A program made the translations under genes and the position numbers. Shown here piece by piece: positions 34,391 to 45,600 of a DNA stretch of 64,000 nt. The notes under the pieces are model-generated. The model was given only the letters and a program-made list of their open reading frames with translations. It did no database searches and was not told where the DNA came from. The stretch's first letter is position 1; the number at the start of each line of letters is the position of its first letter. Source of the DNA: an uncultured Sunxiuqinia sp. (GTDB lineage: Bacteria; Bacteroidota; Bacteroidia; Bacteroidales; Prolixibacteraceae). The DNA lies in NCBI RefSeq assembly GCF_947495665.1, contig NZ_CANLZV010000002.1:434001-498000 (forward strand). Reading direction: 5' to 3'.

Positions 34391-35685
34391 AGATAATCCC
34401 CCCCACAATTCCACACAGGAAAAGCGGTGTTCGTCCGCCTCCTTCGGCAAGCCCGGTGCCAGCCCGTTCAGTACTTTTTTTTAAGCGTTAATTTTTTAAG
34501 GTATAAAAAAGAACTAAACGCCCTGCTGGTTCGCTACGCTCAGGCTGTCACAGTCCTTGCAGCTCAGTCGTTGTCCTCACGGCAGCCTACTCTGTCCTGC
34601 AAGCCGCTTCACTCATTTCACCGCTACTACGCTCAGCGCTTCGTACCTCAACTACTTCGCTCCGTTGCGGTTCCATTCGTTTCAGCCGCTCGCAGTCCAC
34701 CGGCTGCCCGTGTTAGGCTCGCCTGCGGGTCGCTGCGGGCTGCGGCTGAATTGTTTGATTTGCCTCCGCTTCGCTCTGGCATTTTTTAGCGGTAGCCTTG
34801 TGTACTCGTTCCACGCCGTGTTTCCTTCCCTAATGCCACCCCAAAACACGACGTTCCACTTCGCACATATGCCGCAAAGGGTTATCGGTTTCTCAAACCA
34901 TCTCTTTGCACCACCCTTGCTCCACTCGCAGGCGGCTCGCGATGCTTGGTCAGTGTCCGCAACCCGTTTCCCCGCCAACTGGCGGGTCCACTCATTGCAG
35001 CCACTGCCCAGCCGTCTGGCTCAAGGCTGTTTCTCCTGTGTGAAATTTTCCCGGACGCGCATTCCGATTCTGACAATAAATTGCAGTTAACAGTGAAAAA
35101 TCCACCCAGCAATCCATGTGCTTGCAGCCTATTCATTCCACTCATTAAGTCACTCCTCGTACCTCGTCATTCCCGTATTCGTTGCATTCATAAGCTTCAG
35201 CACCGCACGCAAAAGTGGCTCATTCACTCATTCCGTCCCGGTTATCACCGGTACTCCATTCCTTCAATCACCACCTTTGCCTTTCCCGCGCTCCCCATCT
35301 TGACAGAAAGAAAAACAAACACCGCATAAACCAACCGCATTAATTGAACGCTTCGGCAAATGTAAGCTCCGGGTCTGAAATCTGCCAAAAGACTACGGCA
35401 TAAACCCACAAGCCACCGCACAAGGCCATTTATTCCGTTTCCTTTTGTCTGTTTCATCCCCTACTCATTTTGGGTGCCTAAGCATTCAATTAAGCCTCCC
35501 TGTGTCCATTTCTGAACCGCTGAATTAATGGCATAGCAAAGTGATGCAAGAAGATGTATTGAAACCTTCATAATCCCAATTGACCAATAATTGCAATACA
35601 TTTAAAAGAACGAGGACAAAGCGGGACCAAGTCCGTATCAAGTCCGAGTATTTTAAACATGTTGAACAATTAAAAATGTTAAAAG
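34391..35685. other. 1.3-kb stretch without a credible gene, partly G+C-rich
   Basis: From about 34420 to 35460 the sequence is visibly richer in G+C than its neighbours and full of short CGCT/AGCG and GCGG/CCGC inversions, including the near-perfect palindrome CCCGCCAACTGGCGGG (34971-34986). ORFs of 60-177 codons occur in several frames on both strands but overlap each other, have Arg/Ser/Pro-rich shadow composition and no ribosome sites, so I reject them. The last 200 bp are ordinary, with a direct repeat CAAGTCCG (35626 and 35638). It could be an origin, a structured RNA or a degenerate region. Confidence 0.5.
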
Positions 35686-36327
35686 ATGGGAAAGATTAGT
35701 CAAGGTATTTTAGGAGGGGTTTCCGGCAAGGTCGGAAATGTAGTTGGTGGAAGCTGGAAAGGCATCGATTATTTGAGGGTGATGCCTGCAAGTGTTGCCA
35801 ACCCTCAAACTCCGGCACAAATGGACCAGCGGTCAAAGTTTATCACTGTGATTAACTTTTTGCAGCCTATCAAGGATTTTATCCGGGTTGGGTTCAAAAA
35901 TTACGCCGTGAAAATGACCCAGTTCAACAGTGCCATGTCGTATAACGTGAAAAATGCCATCGCCGGTACGTATCCCGATTATACGATTGATTACCCCAAT
36001 GCGCTGGTTAGCCGCGGAGGACTGGCTCCGGCCTTAAACGGTACTGCAAGCTCAACTTTAGCCGGTTCGGTTTCGTTTGAGTGGGATGATAATTCCGGCG
36101 ATGGTAACGCACAGGCAACTGACAAAGCGTTGCTCGTTGTGCACAATCCAGCAAAAAATGAAGCTGTAACCATCCTGGATGGAGCAAACCGGGTTACAGG
36201 TGTTCAGGAAGTAACCGTCCCGAATAACTATTCAGGTGACACCGTTCATGCCTATATCGGTTTTATCAGTGCAGATGGAACTTCTGTTGCAAACAGTAAG
36301 TATGTTGGTTCGGTTACTGTTGCGTAA
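35686..36327 (+). CDS. DUF6266 family protein
   Basis: 213 aa. The N-terminus GKISQGILGGVSGKVGNVVG and the following WKGIDYLRVMPASVANPQTP are the hallmark of DUF6266, a Bacteroidota family of unknown function often found as single genes on mobile DNA. The C-terminal half is a beta-sandwich-like region (LLVVHNPAKNEAVTILDG, YIGFISADGTSVANSKYVG). There is no signal peptide or enzymatic motif. The opening Gly-rich motif recalls structural proteins of phage-like particles, but that is speculation. It has its own terminator. Confidence 0.75.
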   Translation: MGKISQGILGGVSGKVGNVVGGSWKGIDYLRVMPASVANPQTPAQMDQRSKFITVINFLQPIKDFIRVGFKNYAVKMTQFNSAMSYNVKNAIAGTYPDYTIDYPNALVSRGGLAPALNGTASSTLAGSVSFEWDDNSGDGNAQATDKALLVVHNPAKNEAVTILDGANRVTGVQEVTVPNNYSGDTVHAYIGFISADGTSVANSKYVGSVTVA

Positions 36328-36350
36328 ACAGATTTATTTCGGATTTCTTA

Positions 36351-36378
36351 AAAACCGCTTCATTCGAGGCGGTTTTTT
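36351..36378 (+). terminator. Rho-independent terminator after DUF6266 gene
   Basis: AAAACCGC (36351-36358) pairs with GCGGTTTT (36369-36376), with a T run, 23 bp past the stop. Confidence 0.85.
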
Positions 36379-36529
36379 GATGCGTCTAAACGAGATGGAA
36401 CAATGTCCCAAACTCAATTAATATTGCCTCAGAATCAAAATTTCGTACATTTACAGCCAGGAGAAATTACAGGCGAGATTTCGTCTTTTCACTTTCTGTC
36501 CTATATTTTCCTAAAGAGAAAAAATATCT

Positions 36530-36603
36530 GTTGCTAATTTGTTGCTAAAACAGATTAATCAACTGATATTCAAATACTGAAAAGATATTGTATCGGAAAA
36601 TAA
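36530..36603 (+). repeat. Right end of the island: subterminal repeat plus att-like site
   Basis: GTTGCTAATTTGTTGCT (36530-36546) repeats the left-end sequence at 4367 with one mismatch. TATTGTATCGGAAAATAA (36586-36603) matches the 18-bp copy at 47259 at 15 positions and attL at 13. No gene lies here. The two signals together mark the most likely right end of the 32-kb island. Confidence 0.5.
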
Positions 36604-36928
36604 TCCTTAAACACTAACAACCAGCGCATTGAAGCTGCATTCAATATAGTAAATTAGATCATAATTCCAATATTATTGAAGCATAAATGTAATATTCGTG
36701 AATATTTTTTTTCACACTTTTCTTTGGAAAGTAATTTCAGATATCTTCAACAAACAGGTCACATAAATACCAAATAATCAAGGCATTGAATTTAAAAAGG
36801 GTTAGCTGAAAACAGATCTTGGCCATAATTGTCTGATTATTTTGTTAACTCATTTATATTTTTCTTCAAATATTACCTGTAGAAATTTGAGTGGGGCTCT
36901 TTCTTATTGAGTTCTTCCATCATTTTTG

Positions 36929-37400
36929 TCAGTCGTTATCGTCGATAATTTCATCACGTGACTCTGTAAAAGGGGCGAACCATTCAATTTTTTGCTTAGC
37001 CTAGGGAATTGAATTCTCCGGTGTCTTCTATGGCTGTTACATAATCTCTCAGAATTTGTGCTTGTTTCCAGTGGCTAGCCATGTTTATAAGCACTTTAAT
37101 TATTCTTATTTCAGCATCTTTTTTACGTTGACGTTCTTGTTACCTTTTTCGTCTTTCTTCTCCGATTCAACGGCGTTATTTCAATTCATTCGATTTCTAT
37201 CTTTGCATATGTCTCAAAATAGGCTAAAATTTCAGCTAAAAAAGATTCTAATGGCTTATTTCCGTTAACCATTCCTTTTGATGATAAGGGCGATTGTCAT
37301 GCACAAAAGCAAGTATCCCACTTTGATGGTATGTTCGGTTTTTCCAGCCATGCTTATCAGTTTCATAAGATATCTTGCCTTTTTATAAACTTGATTGGCA
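36929..37400 (-). pseudogene. Decayed gene remnant (unnamed family)
   Basis: Minus-strand translation gives protein-like pieces broken by stops and frameshifts: near the 5' end KHGWKNRTYHQSGILAF, in the middle a charged, Arg/Lys-rich stretch, then SHWKQAQILRDYVTAIED and KQKIEWFAPFTESRDEIIDD ending at 36929. The last two blocks resemble the C-terminus of a widespread family with a charged coiled region before a WxxAxxLRxYIxAxE motif, seen by memory only. Intact coding is absent. The rest of 36421-37760 shows no gene. Confidence 0.4.
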
Positions 37401-37760
37401 GCTTTTCTCAAAAAATGACCACATATGTTCCATGATTTTTACAAAAAAATCATGATGTATTGCAATAATAATTTTATTAATATATCATATTAGCAAAGCT
37501 AATATTTGACTCTGATCACATGATATTTATTTCTCCACGTTCAGTAGTAATTAGGAGGCCTATCGAGTTCACCTTTAATTTCATTAAATGAACAATACAC
37601 TTTAAGCATGATAAAAGATATGCTAATCTAAAGTGAGGCATTGGATTTTTTCAGCACTGTGTCTTTTCCTTCTTTCATCTTGTTTTTGACTGCTTAAAAT
37701 TAATAATTTGTCTAAATTTAATCTGGCCGATTTTCATGGAAGGCTGCAAAAAGGATAAGG

Positions 37761-40700
37761 TTACAGTTTGCAAGAGAACAAATTTCTGATTTCGGATGGT
37801 GTTTTATTAAAATGTTTTTTAAATTCTCTGCTAAAATACTTCTCATCCTTATAACCAACTGAATAAGCTATCTCAAAAATCTTTAGTTCCTTGAGCTTTA
37901 AAAGTTCGTAAGACTTGTGCAGCCGAATGGATTTTATAAAATTATTAACCGACATGCCTGTCAAAGCATTCAGCTTTTTATAGAGAATTGGAGCGCTAAT
38001 ATGAAGAGATTTTGCTAAGTCAATAACGCTAAAATCTTGATTTCCCAACTCTTTCTCAATAATCGATGTTATTTCTTTTAAAAACTGTTTGTCTTTCTCA
38101 TTTAACAAAGCATTTGTTTGTTCTTGATGTACAGTACTTATATTGATAGTAGTTTTATATTTTTCCCTTAGTAACTCTCTGTTTCTCAATAAACTTTTTA
38201 TCTGAGAATCTAAAACACTCATACTAAATGGCTTAGTTAGATATGTATCAACTCCAGATTGAAAGCCTTCTATTTGTTGATCATTGGAATCTAAAGCTGT
38301 TAGAAAGATAATGGGAATGTGATTCGTTTGGATATTTTCTTTTAGTTTACAGACCAAGTCATAACCATTCATTTTAGGCATCATAATATCAGTAATAATA
38401 ATGTCAGGTATATTTTTAATAGCTGATTTTAACCCTTTTCCCCCGTTTTTGGCTTTTGTAATGTTATAGCTGGTTTTTAATGAATTACAAATAAAATGCC
38501 GTAAGTATTTATTGTCTTCTACCAGTAAAATATTAATAGGTTTGCTGTCTGATGAGGTTTTATAAGAAGGCGTGATATCTTCAGTTATTTTATTGGATAA
38601 TTTTGGGGAAATAAGTCCTGAATTTTCAATAATACAATGTGTCTTTAAATGGTCTTTACCTTTCAACAAAAATACAGAAAAACAGGTTCTGTTCTCTTGA
38701 TGTCTTTTCCTAATGGCTTTATGACTTTCAACTTTTAAAATTCCTCCGTGCAATTCAACAATACTTTTTGACAATGCCAATCCTATTCCATAACCTATGT
38801 CATGCTGTTTTGAGTATTCTCCTTGATAATATCGCTGAAACAAATTTTTCATTTGATCGGGTTCAATTGCCTTTCCATTATTTATTATTTTAATTTCAAT
38901 ATTGTCTTTATGATTTAATACCATAATTTGGACTATTCCTCCCTTATTTGAAAATTTGACAGCGTTTGAAAGAAGGTTGGTAAATACTTTCTTCATTTGT
39001 TTCGGATCAATCCATACATTCAATTCCTCTTTAGATAAAAAAACAGGGGTAATGTCTTTTTTTAAAAATTCGTTTTGAAAAGCATCACATAACAGATGTA
39101 AATAGGGAATAAGATTTACCCTAGAAACCTGTAATTTAAGATTTTGGGTTTCTGCCTTTCTAAAATCCATTAGTTCTTTTACCAAACTTAGTAAGTTCTG
39201 TACATTGCTTTTTAGAATATCGATATTTGCTTTTTGCTCGAGGGAAACATGAGATATTTTTTCTGTCGAACCTAAAATCAGAGTTAGATATGTTCTTATT
39301 TCGTGACTAATATTTGTAAAAAATTGAAGTTTCATTTTATTTACTTCTTGAATTCTTTCTCTTTCAAGGCGTTGATGCTTTAGTTCATTACGTTCTCTAA
39401 TTCTAATTAAACTATATCTTCTAATAACCAGAAATATGCTAGTTAATAACAAGGTATAAATTAGATAAGCCCAGCCGGTTCTCCAGGGAGCAGGATGTAT
39501 TCTTATTTTTAATGATGCGCCTATTTCGTTCCATATCCCATCATTATTGGAGGCCTTCACCTTAAATCTATATGTTCCAGCATCCAAATTTGTATAAGTG
39601 GCCGATTTTTTATTCCCAATATAATTCCAGTCAGAATCAAAACCTTCCAGTTTATATGCATATTGATTTTTGTCAGATTGTGAATAGCTTAGTGCTACAA
39701 AATTAATGTTAAATACATTTTGAAAATGTTTTAAGGTAATTTCGGAAATTGAATCCGTGATATTTAAATATGGCTTGTTATTTACCTTAAATGAAGTTAT
39801 GCAAACAAGAGGAGTAAAGGTGTTCTCAGTGATGGTGTTTGGATTAAATATGTTTAAACCATTGGAGCCTCCGAAAATTAGGTTTCCGATACGGTCTTTA
39901 AGATAAGCCCCATAGTTAAATTCATTGCCCTGTAGCCCATCCGACTCGTTAAAGTTTTTTATTTGTCTCGATTGAAGGTTAAGTCTGCTAAGTCCATAAT
40001 TTGTACTAATCCAAATATTGTTATTGTCATCAGGTAGTATCCCGTAAATAACATCACTTGGAAGCCCTTGTAGGTGATCATATTTTTTAGTGTTACCAGT
40101 AATCAGATTATGGCAAAATAATCCATCACCATCAGTGCCGATCCATAGATTATTATTATGGTCTTGGTATATAATTGAAACCGCAGCACCCATTCTGTGA
40201 AAATCATGCTCTTTGCCCACAAATGGAATGGGGGTTAGTTTTTTAGTTTCTAAATTTAACTTTGCCACCCCCCGATTGCTTCCTAACAAAATATGGTCTT
40301 TATCTGGTATTTCTACTATTGTATTAACATATTTCCCTATAAATGTTGTGTCGGCGACACGTATAATAGACTGACTTTTGCGGTCAAAAACATTAAGTCC
40401 TCCTCCGGAAGTGCCAATCCAGATATTTTTATTATAATCTTCTAATAATGATAGAATCCTATTGTCACTAAGACTGGTTGTATCACCGGGAATATTACTA
40501 TACTTTTTAAAAATAAATGGTCGCTTTTTAGGATTTAAAACATTAAGACCTCCATTATGTGTCCCAATCCAAAAAATTCCGTCATGATCCCTGATCATGG
40601 CTTTCACATTGTTTACACTAAGACTATTTGGATCATCACTATTATGGGTATAGTATTTAAAAGCTCCCTTGTTTTTATCATAAACGTTAATACCTCCTCC

Positions 40701-41858
40701 TTCTGTACCTATCCACAGTTTGTCGTCCGGTGTCTCAATAATGGAGCTAACTACTTTGTAATTTAGTTTGGTATTGTTTGTGCCTGACGTGAAATGTCTG
40801 AATAGATTACAATTCCTGTCATAATAATTAATTCCTCCTGCATAAGTTCCTATCCACATATCCCCTTTGATATCCTGACATATTTCAAAAATGGAATTCT
40901 GACTTAAACTGTTTAGATTATTTTCGTCATGGGTATAGTGGAATATCTTATTCTTTGTTTTATTAATAATGTACAACCCATCATAGGTGCCAACCCACAG
41001 CATTCCATTATAATCTTCACAGATACTGCGTACTTCGCTAGTAATGGCTAATCCGGACTGAGGAGCTGTTTTAAAAAACTGAAAGGCATCCTCTTTTTTG
41101 TTAAAAAAAGCCAACCCATTTCTGTACCCCATCCACAGAGTACCTTTAAAATCTTCATATAAAACTGGATTATAGTTTTTATTAATCTTCATTGTGTCTT
41201 CCTCCGGATAAGCATAGTGCTTAAACACTCCTGTTTCCGGATCAAATAATTCGACATTCATGGATGTTTTAATCCAAACCCTACCATCATTTGTCTTCAA
41301 TATCGCACCTAATGCACTGGAGGACACCCCATTGACATCTCCCCTCCTATGGATGTATTGTTCAATATCTTCGTTTTCGGTGTTCAAATTGATCAAACCC
41401 TGATTTGTGGCAAGCCATAAATGTGTCTTATTGTCTTCAATGATACCCAGTATTCTATTGTTACTTGCATAGAATAACGAGTCCAGGCTTTTAATTCGTT
41501 CGAAGGATTCCGTTTCAGGGATATATCTATCCAACCCATTTTTGGTGCTAATCCATAAATTACCTAAGTCATCTTCAAATAGGGTCACTATGTAATTATG
41601 GCTTAAACTAGTACTATCCTGTGCACTATAACGGTAGGTCTTGAATGAATCGCCATCATACTTATTTAACCCATCTCGGGTTCCAAACCACATAAATCCC
41701 TTCTTATCCTGTAAAATACATAGTACCGAACTTTGCGACAGCCCCTCATTTACTGAGATGTGTTTAAATTTTAGACTTTTATGATTGATTTCTTGCTCTT
41801 GACCAAAAACAAGTGCCATGGTGAAAAAGAAATATACTATTAATAAGCCTTTGTACAT
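37761..41858 (-). CDS. Hybrid two-component system sensor histidine kinase/response regulator (HTCS)
   Basis: 1365 aa. A signal peptide (YKGLLIVYFFFTMALVFGQ) is followed by about 14 Reg_prop beta-propeller repeats (pattern DDLGNLWISTKNGLDRY) to residue about 690, then Y_Y_Y domain (YKLEGFDSDWNYIG, about 735-790) and one span (about 792-812). A histidine kinase (HisKA with SHEIRTYLTLIL at about 848, HATPase about 950-1060) is followed by a receiver with DIIITDIMMPKMNG (Asp at about 1157), and an AraC HTH forms the last 110 residues. It senses oligosaccharide in the periplasm and activates the adjacent divergent lyase gene, as in polysaccharide utilisation loci. The H-box has Tyr where Pro is usual. 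Confidence 0.93.
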   Translation of the reverse strand: MYKGLLIVYFFFTMALVFGQEQEINHKSLKFKHISVNEGLSQSSVLCILQDKKGFMWFGTRDGLNKYDGDSFKTYRYSAQDSTSLSHNYIVTLFEDDLGNLWISTKNGLDRYIPETESFERIKSLDSLFYASNNRILGIIEDNKTHLWLATNQGLINLNTENEDIEQYIHRRGDVNGVSSSALGAILKTNDGRVWIKTSMNVELFDPETGVFKHYAYPEEDTMKINKNYNPVLYEDFKGTLWMGYRNGLAFFNKKEDAFQFFKTAPQSGLAITSEVRSICEDYNGMLWVGTYDGLYIINKTKNKIFHYTHDENNLNSLSQNSIFEICQDIKGDMWIGTYAGGINYYDRNCNLFRHFTSGTNNTKLNYKVVSSIIETPDDKLWIGTEGGGINVYDKNKGAFKYYTHNSDDPNSLSVNNVKAMIRDHDGIFWIGTHNGGLNVLNPKKRPFIFKKYSNIPGDTTSLSDNRILSLLEDYNKNIWIGTSGGGLNVFDRKSQSIIRVADTTFIGKYVNTIVEIPDKDHILLGSNRGVAKLNLETKKLTPIPFVGKEHDFHRMGAAVSIIYQDHNNNLWIGTDGDGLFCHNLITGNTKKYDHLQGLPSDVIYGILPDDNNNIWISTNYGLSRLNLQSRQIKNFNESDGLQGNEFNYGAYLKDRIGNLIFGGSNGLNIFNPNTITENTFTPLVCITSFKVNNKPYLNITDSISEITLKHFQNVFNINFVALSYSQSDKNQYAYKLEGFDSDWNYIGNKKSATYTNLDAGTYRFKVKASNNDGIWNEIGASLKIRIHPAPWRTGWAYLIYTLLLTSIFLVIRRYSLIRIRERNELKHQRLERERIQEVNKMKLQFFTNISHEIRTYLTLILGSTEKISHVSLEQKANIDILKSNVQNLLSLVKELMDFRKAETQNLKLQVSRVNLIPYLHLLCDAFQNEFLKKDITPVFLSKEELNVWIDPKQMKKVFTNLLSNAVKFSNKGGIVQIMVLNHKDNIEIKIINNGKAIEPDQMKNLFQRYYQGEYSKQHDIGYGIGLALSKSIVELHGGILKVESHKAIRKRHQENRTCFSVFLLKGKDHLKTHCIIENSGLISPKLSNKITEDITPSYKTSSDSKPINILLVEDNKYLRHFICNSLKTSYNITKAKNGGKGLKSAIKNIPDIIITDIMMPKMNGYDLVCKLKENIQTNHIPIIFLTALDSNDQQIEGFQSGVDTYLTKPFSMSVLDSQIKSLLRNRELLREKYKTTINISTVHQEQTNALLNEKDKQFLKEITSIIEKELGNQDFSVIDLAKSLHISAPILYKKLNALTGMSVNNFIKSIRLHKSYELLKLKELKIFEIAYSVGYKDEKYFSREFKKHFNKTPSEIRNLFSCKL

Positions 41859-42035
41859 GTCATTTTTTAGATGAATTGTATTCTTTAAAATTTTAATCTA
41901 AATATAATGGTTTCTCATTTGGTTATTTTGATCAAACACATTTTCATTGAGATTAAAAAAACTTCGTCTTAGACGGAGGTAATGGACAATCGGCTAAGTC
42001 TTTTTATTCTGCCCACCATTAAAATAAACAACAAC

Positions 42036-42455
42036 ATGGGTGAATTTAGACAATTATCACCTTTGTACTATACATGTGATTACCAGGTAGCTTTTGTTCT
42101 GAAGCATCGTTTTCGGATACTGACAGGAACAATGAAAGCACAAGTAGAAGAGCTTCTTAGAATCAGTCAATGGAAAGAAGTAGAAGTTTTAGAACAGGCC
42201 ATTTGATTATGTTCACATGGCCTGTTCCATCCCTCCCTAGATTTCAGTATCTGACTTTATGGGATTGTTGAATGACAAGTTAGCCATGCGAATTCTGCAA
42301 TCTTATCGAGTTTAAAACAAAAGCTTTACAGGGGCAATAGACTTTTAGATAAGAGACTATTTTGTTAGCACCATTGGTCTGGATGAAGAAATGATTAGAA
42401 GGTTTGTTGGCCATCAGGAAAAGGATTCGGCATTAAAATTTTTCCTTTTTAGGTT
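42036..42455 (+). pseudogene. IS200/IS605-family transposase TnpA, decayed
   Basis: From ATG 42036 the reading MGEFRQLSPLYYTCDYQVAF, then HRFRILTG and VEELLRISQWKEVEVLE is the start of an IS200/IS605 Y1 transposase, ending at a stop at 42206. The match continues in another frame with DYVHMACSIPP (42209-), ISVSDFMGLLNDKLAMRIL and, after further stops, VSTIGLDEEMIRRFVGHQEK to about 42455. The HUH-motif His is Tyr (DYVH for DHVH). Several stops and frameshifts show it is dead. It lies in the 805-bp gap between the HTCS and lyase genes. Confidence 0.8.
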
Positions 42456-42663
42456 GAAATTGAAAATTAATGGCACGTTCTCTTTGAGGATAGTTATTTA
42501 CTTAGGTAGTTTAAAATATCCCCCCTCTTTTTTTAAGAAATCCAACCTAATGAATTAATTGGGTTTTTCATATTTGTCAGACTTTCTCGAAGCTAAAAAT
42601 TAGTTTTTGGTTTCAAGAAAAATGAATGTTGCAAATCTAAAAACTAATTAAGCAAAAACAATT

Positions 42664-45600
42664 ATGAAAATTAAACTTCTACTCTATTTAACATTGCCAT
42701 TATCAATTTTGTTTTTTAACTTAGCAAGAGGACAATCCGATTTTGATATTATCTCTGGAAGAATCGTTAATAAGATTTATGACGACATACAAACACCAAC
42801 GTCATTAGACAACAACATAACAGGGTATTTGAATACGATCCAGACAGACGGAAGCTGGAACGACATAAACTATTCGGATACTTCTTCTTCAATATGGAGG
42901 CCATATGATCATCTGGCAAGAGTTTTAAATTTATCGAAAGGTTACACCTTGTCAACGAGCTCTTACTACCGGAATGCTTCGTTATATATTGCAATTATTA
43001 ATGCCTTAGAGTATTGGAATACGAATGACTTCCAAAGTTCTAATTGGTGGTGGAATCAAATAGCTAATCCAAAAATAATAGGAGAAATATTATTATTGCT
43101 CAAAATTGGACAAACAGCAATCCCCGCCGATTTGGAAACCAATTTAATTAGCCAGATGAATCGCGGTAACCCCGAAGCGCTTACTGGTGCAAACAAACTT
43201 GATGTTGCAATTCATTTTCTTTACAGAGCATGTATAGTACGGGATGAAACACTGCTGCAATATGCTCTAAGCCAGGCTTTTGAACCGATTCAACTTACTA
43301 CTGAAGAAGGAATACAATACGACTATTCGTATCAACAGCATGGTTCTCAACTAATGATAGCTTCTTATGGTTCAGTGTTTTTAGATGGAGAGTTTAAAAT
43401 AGCTTCCTATGTTAGAGAAACTGCTTATAGTTTACCGGACCATCAGCTGGAGATCCTTTCAACATATTACAAAGACACATATTTGAAGGCTATTAGAGGG
43501 GCTTACATGGACTTTAGTGCAGATGGAAGAGGGATAAGCGGAAAAAATGCACTTTTGAAGAATAAAGAGCATGCTAGGCTAGAAACAGCAAAACTAATAG
43601 CTCCAGCCTATAATTCAGAATGGGATGCAGCCATAGCTCGGACGACCGGATCTGTATCGTCGAAATATATGATAATGCCAAACCATAAACATTTCTATAG
43701 CTCTGACTATACTAGACATCAGCGTTCTGGATATAACCTTAATATTCGGACTGTATCATCCAGAACTAAACGTACCGAATCAGGGAATGATCAAAATCTA
43801 AAAGGAAAATTTTTACCTGATGGCGCTACAACAATTCAGAGAAGAGGTGGCGAATACTATAATATTATGCCTATATGGGAATGGGATAAGATACCAGGGA
43901 CCACTTCTGGAGATTTTACTCAAATACCTGCAATAACTGTTTTGTGGGGAGAACCCGGGAGTACAGAATTTGTTGGCGGAGTGAATGATAGCCTTTATGG
44001 GGCAACCACATACGATATGAGCTATTACAATACTAAAGCTAAAAAATCTTGGTTCTTCTTTGATAAGGAAGTTGTGTGTTTAGGAGCGGGTGTTAACAGC
44101 ACTTTGTCAGAGAATATTACTACTACTATAAATCAATGTTGGTTAATCGGCGCAGTAACAGTGTCATCTACATCCGGTGGAACAAATGTTCTACCCGCGA
44201 GTTCTCTAATGCAATATACAGCCCCCCGTTGGGTACAACACGATAGTATTGGCTATTTTTTTCCTCAAGGTGGAGATTTAAAGGTGAGTAATTTGACACA
44301 AAGTGGTAATTGGTATGACATCAATAGAAGTCAACCCAATGAGGTTGTCAGCGGAGATGTATTTAAAATGTGGCTAGATCATGGAGCACAACCCTCAAGC
44401 GATACGTACTTTTATATAGTTGTGCCTGGACAAAGTAATACTGCCGAAATGGAAGCATACGATCTTAATGCCATCACAATAGTTGAAAACACTTCATCAA
44501 CACAGGCAGTGTTAAATTCAACTTTAGACATGATGCAAATTGTGTTTCATGATGCGGGAACGGTTGTAAGTGGACCAATATCTGTAACAGTGAACAAACC
44601 CTGTGTGATGCTGCTGAAAAATGTAAGTAGTACCCGAGTGGATGTTTCGATAGCAGACCCTGCACAACAGCAAAGCAACATAACAGCCTATTTTGAATTA
44701 CCGGCTATAGAAGGAGTAAAACAACTTGACTTTACAATGCCGGTAGTACCCCATGCAGGGGCCACTGTTAATAAAATTGTAGATGCAGAAACCCCAGACA
44801 AGGTTACATTACAACAAGGGTTGCCGATTGTGGCGGTGACAGCCAGTAGTGATGACGGGAATATGCCTGGAAATACTATTGACGATAATTTGAACACTCG
44901 CTGGTCGGCTCTAGGGGACAATGAATGGATTCGGTATGATCTAGGGTCTGTTAATAAGCTAATGAAGGCCAGCATTGCATGGTATAAAGGGAACGAGCGA
45001 ACATCTTCGTTTGACATTGAAGTATCTTTAGATGGTATAAATTGGATAAACGTATACAGCGGAGTATCCAGAGGAACAACGCTTGAACAGGAAGATTATG
45101 ATATTACGGATACGTACGCCAGGTATTTTAGAATAGTTGGACATGGTAACTCCAATAGTATGTGGAATAGTATTACTGAGACAGATATTTTTGGTTCCCC
45201 AAAGACCATTGTTTATACAACGATTGCCGATTCGTATACCCGAGATGGTTCATATGCCAATACAAACTATGGTACGGCACCACACTTGGTGGCCAAAAAT
45301 GATGCAACAGGTTATAAAAGAGAGACATTTGTTAAGTTTAATGTCGCCTTACTTCCGCAAAGTATTGGCAAAGCAAAGCTAAAAATGTATAGTAACGGTG
45401 CAGCCAATACGAAATGGGAGCTTTACAAGGTGGGGAATAATTGGACTGAAACAGGTTTAACAACAAATAATGCCCCTGCATCAGAAGTACTTGTAGCGAC
45501 TGTTTCCGGAACACCAAATGCTAGTTTTGCTGAATGGAATATAAAGCCGGTATTAGATACGCTATCGGGCACCGAAGTTTCTTTTAAAATTGTTTCTACG

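Larger units (their letters stand above)
4246..36603 (+). mobile_element. Integrative genomic island in mnmE carrying defence and metal-resistance genes
   Basis: Left end: the mnmE 3' site at 4246-4267. Right end: the att-like TATTGTATCGGAAAATAA at 36586-36603 (15/18 match to the copy at 47259). A 17-bp sequence (GTTGCTAATATGTTGCT at 4367, one mismatch at 36530) lies just inside both ends in the same orientation. Contents are an excisionase-like gene, tyrosine recombinase, primase/helicase-like pair, defence operons, heavy-metal efflux and DUF6266. No relaxase, type IV secretion or virion genes are visible, so it would need help to move between cells. The outermost repeat at 47259 allows an alternative single 43-kb element. 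Confidence 0.65.

Noticed and set aside
34427-35329. Several ORFs of 60-177 codons in the G+C-rich stretch
   Set aside because: They overlap each other on both strands, are Arg/Ser/Pro-rich, lack ribosome sites and match no family I know.
4246-36603. A conjugative element or prophage
   Set aside because: No relaxase, coupling protein, type IV secretion, capsid, portal or terminase genes are present; only integrase and replication-type genes.
36691-36710. AATATTC/GAATATT hairpin followed by T run as a terminator
   Set aside because: The stem is only A+T except for one pair, and no gene ends shortly before it.
37056-37268. 70-aa plus-strand ORF rich in Phe and Ser
   Set aside because: It is a shadow of the decayed minus-strand gene and has no protein-like pattern.
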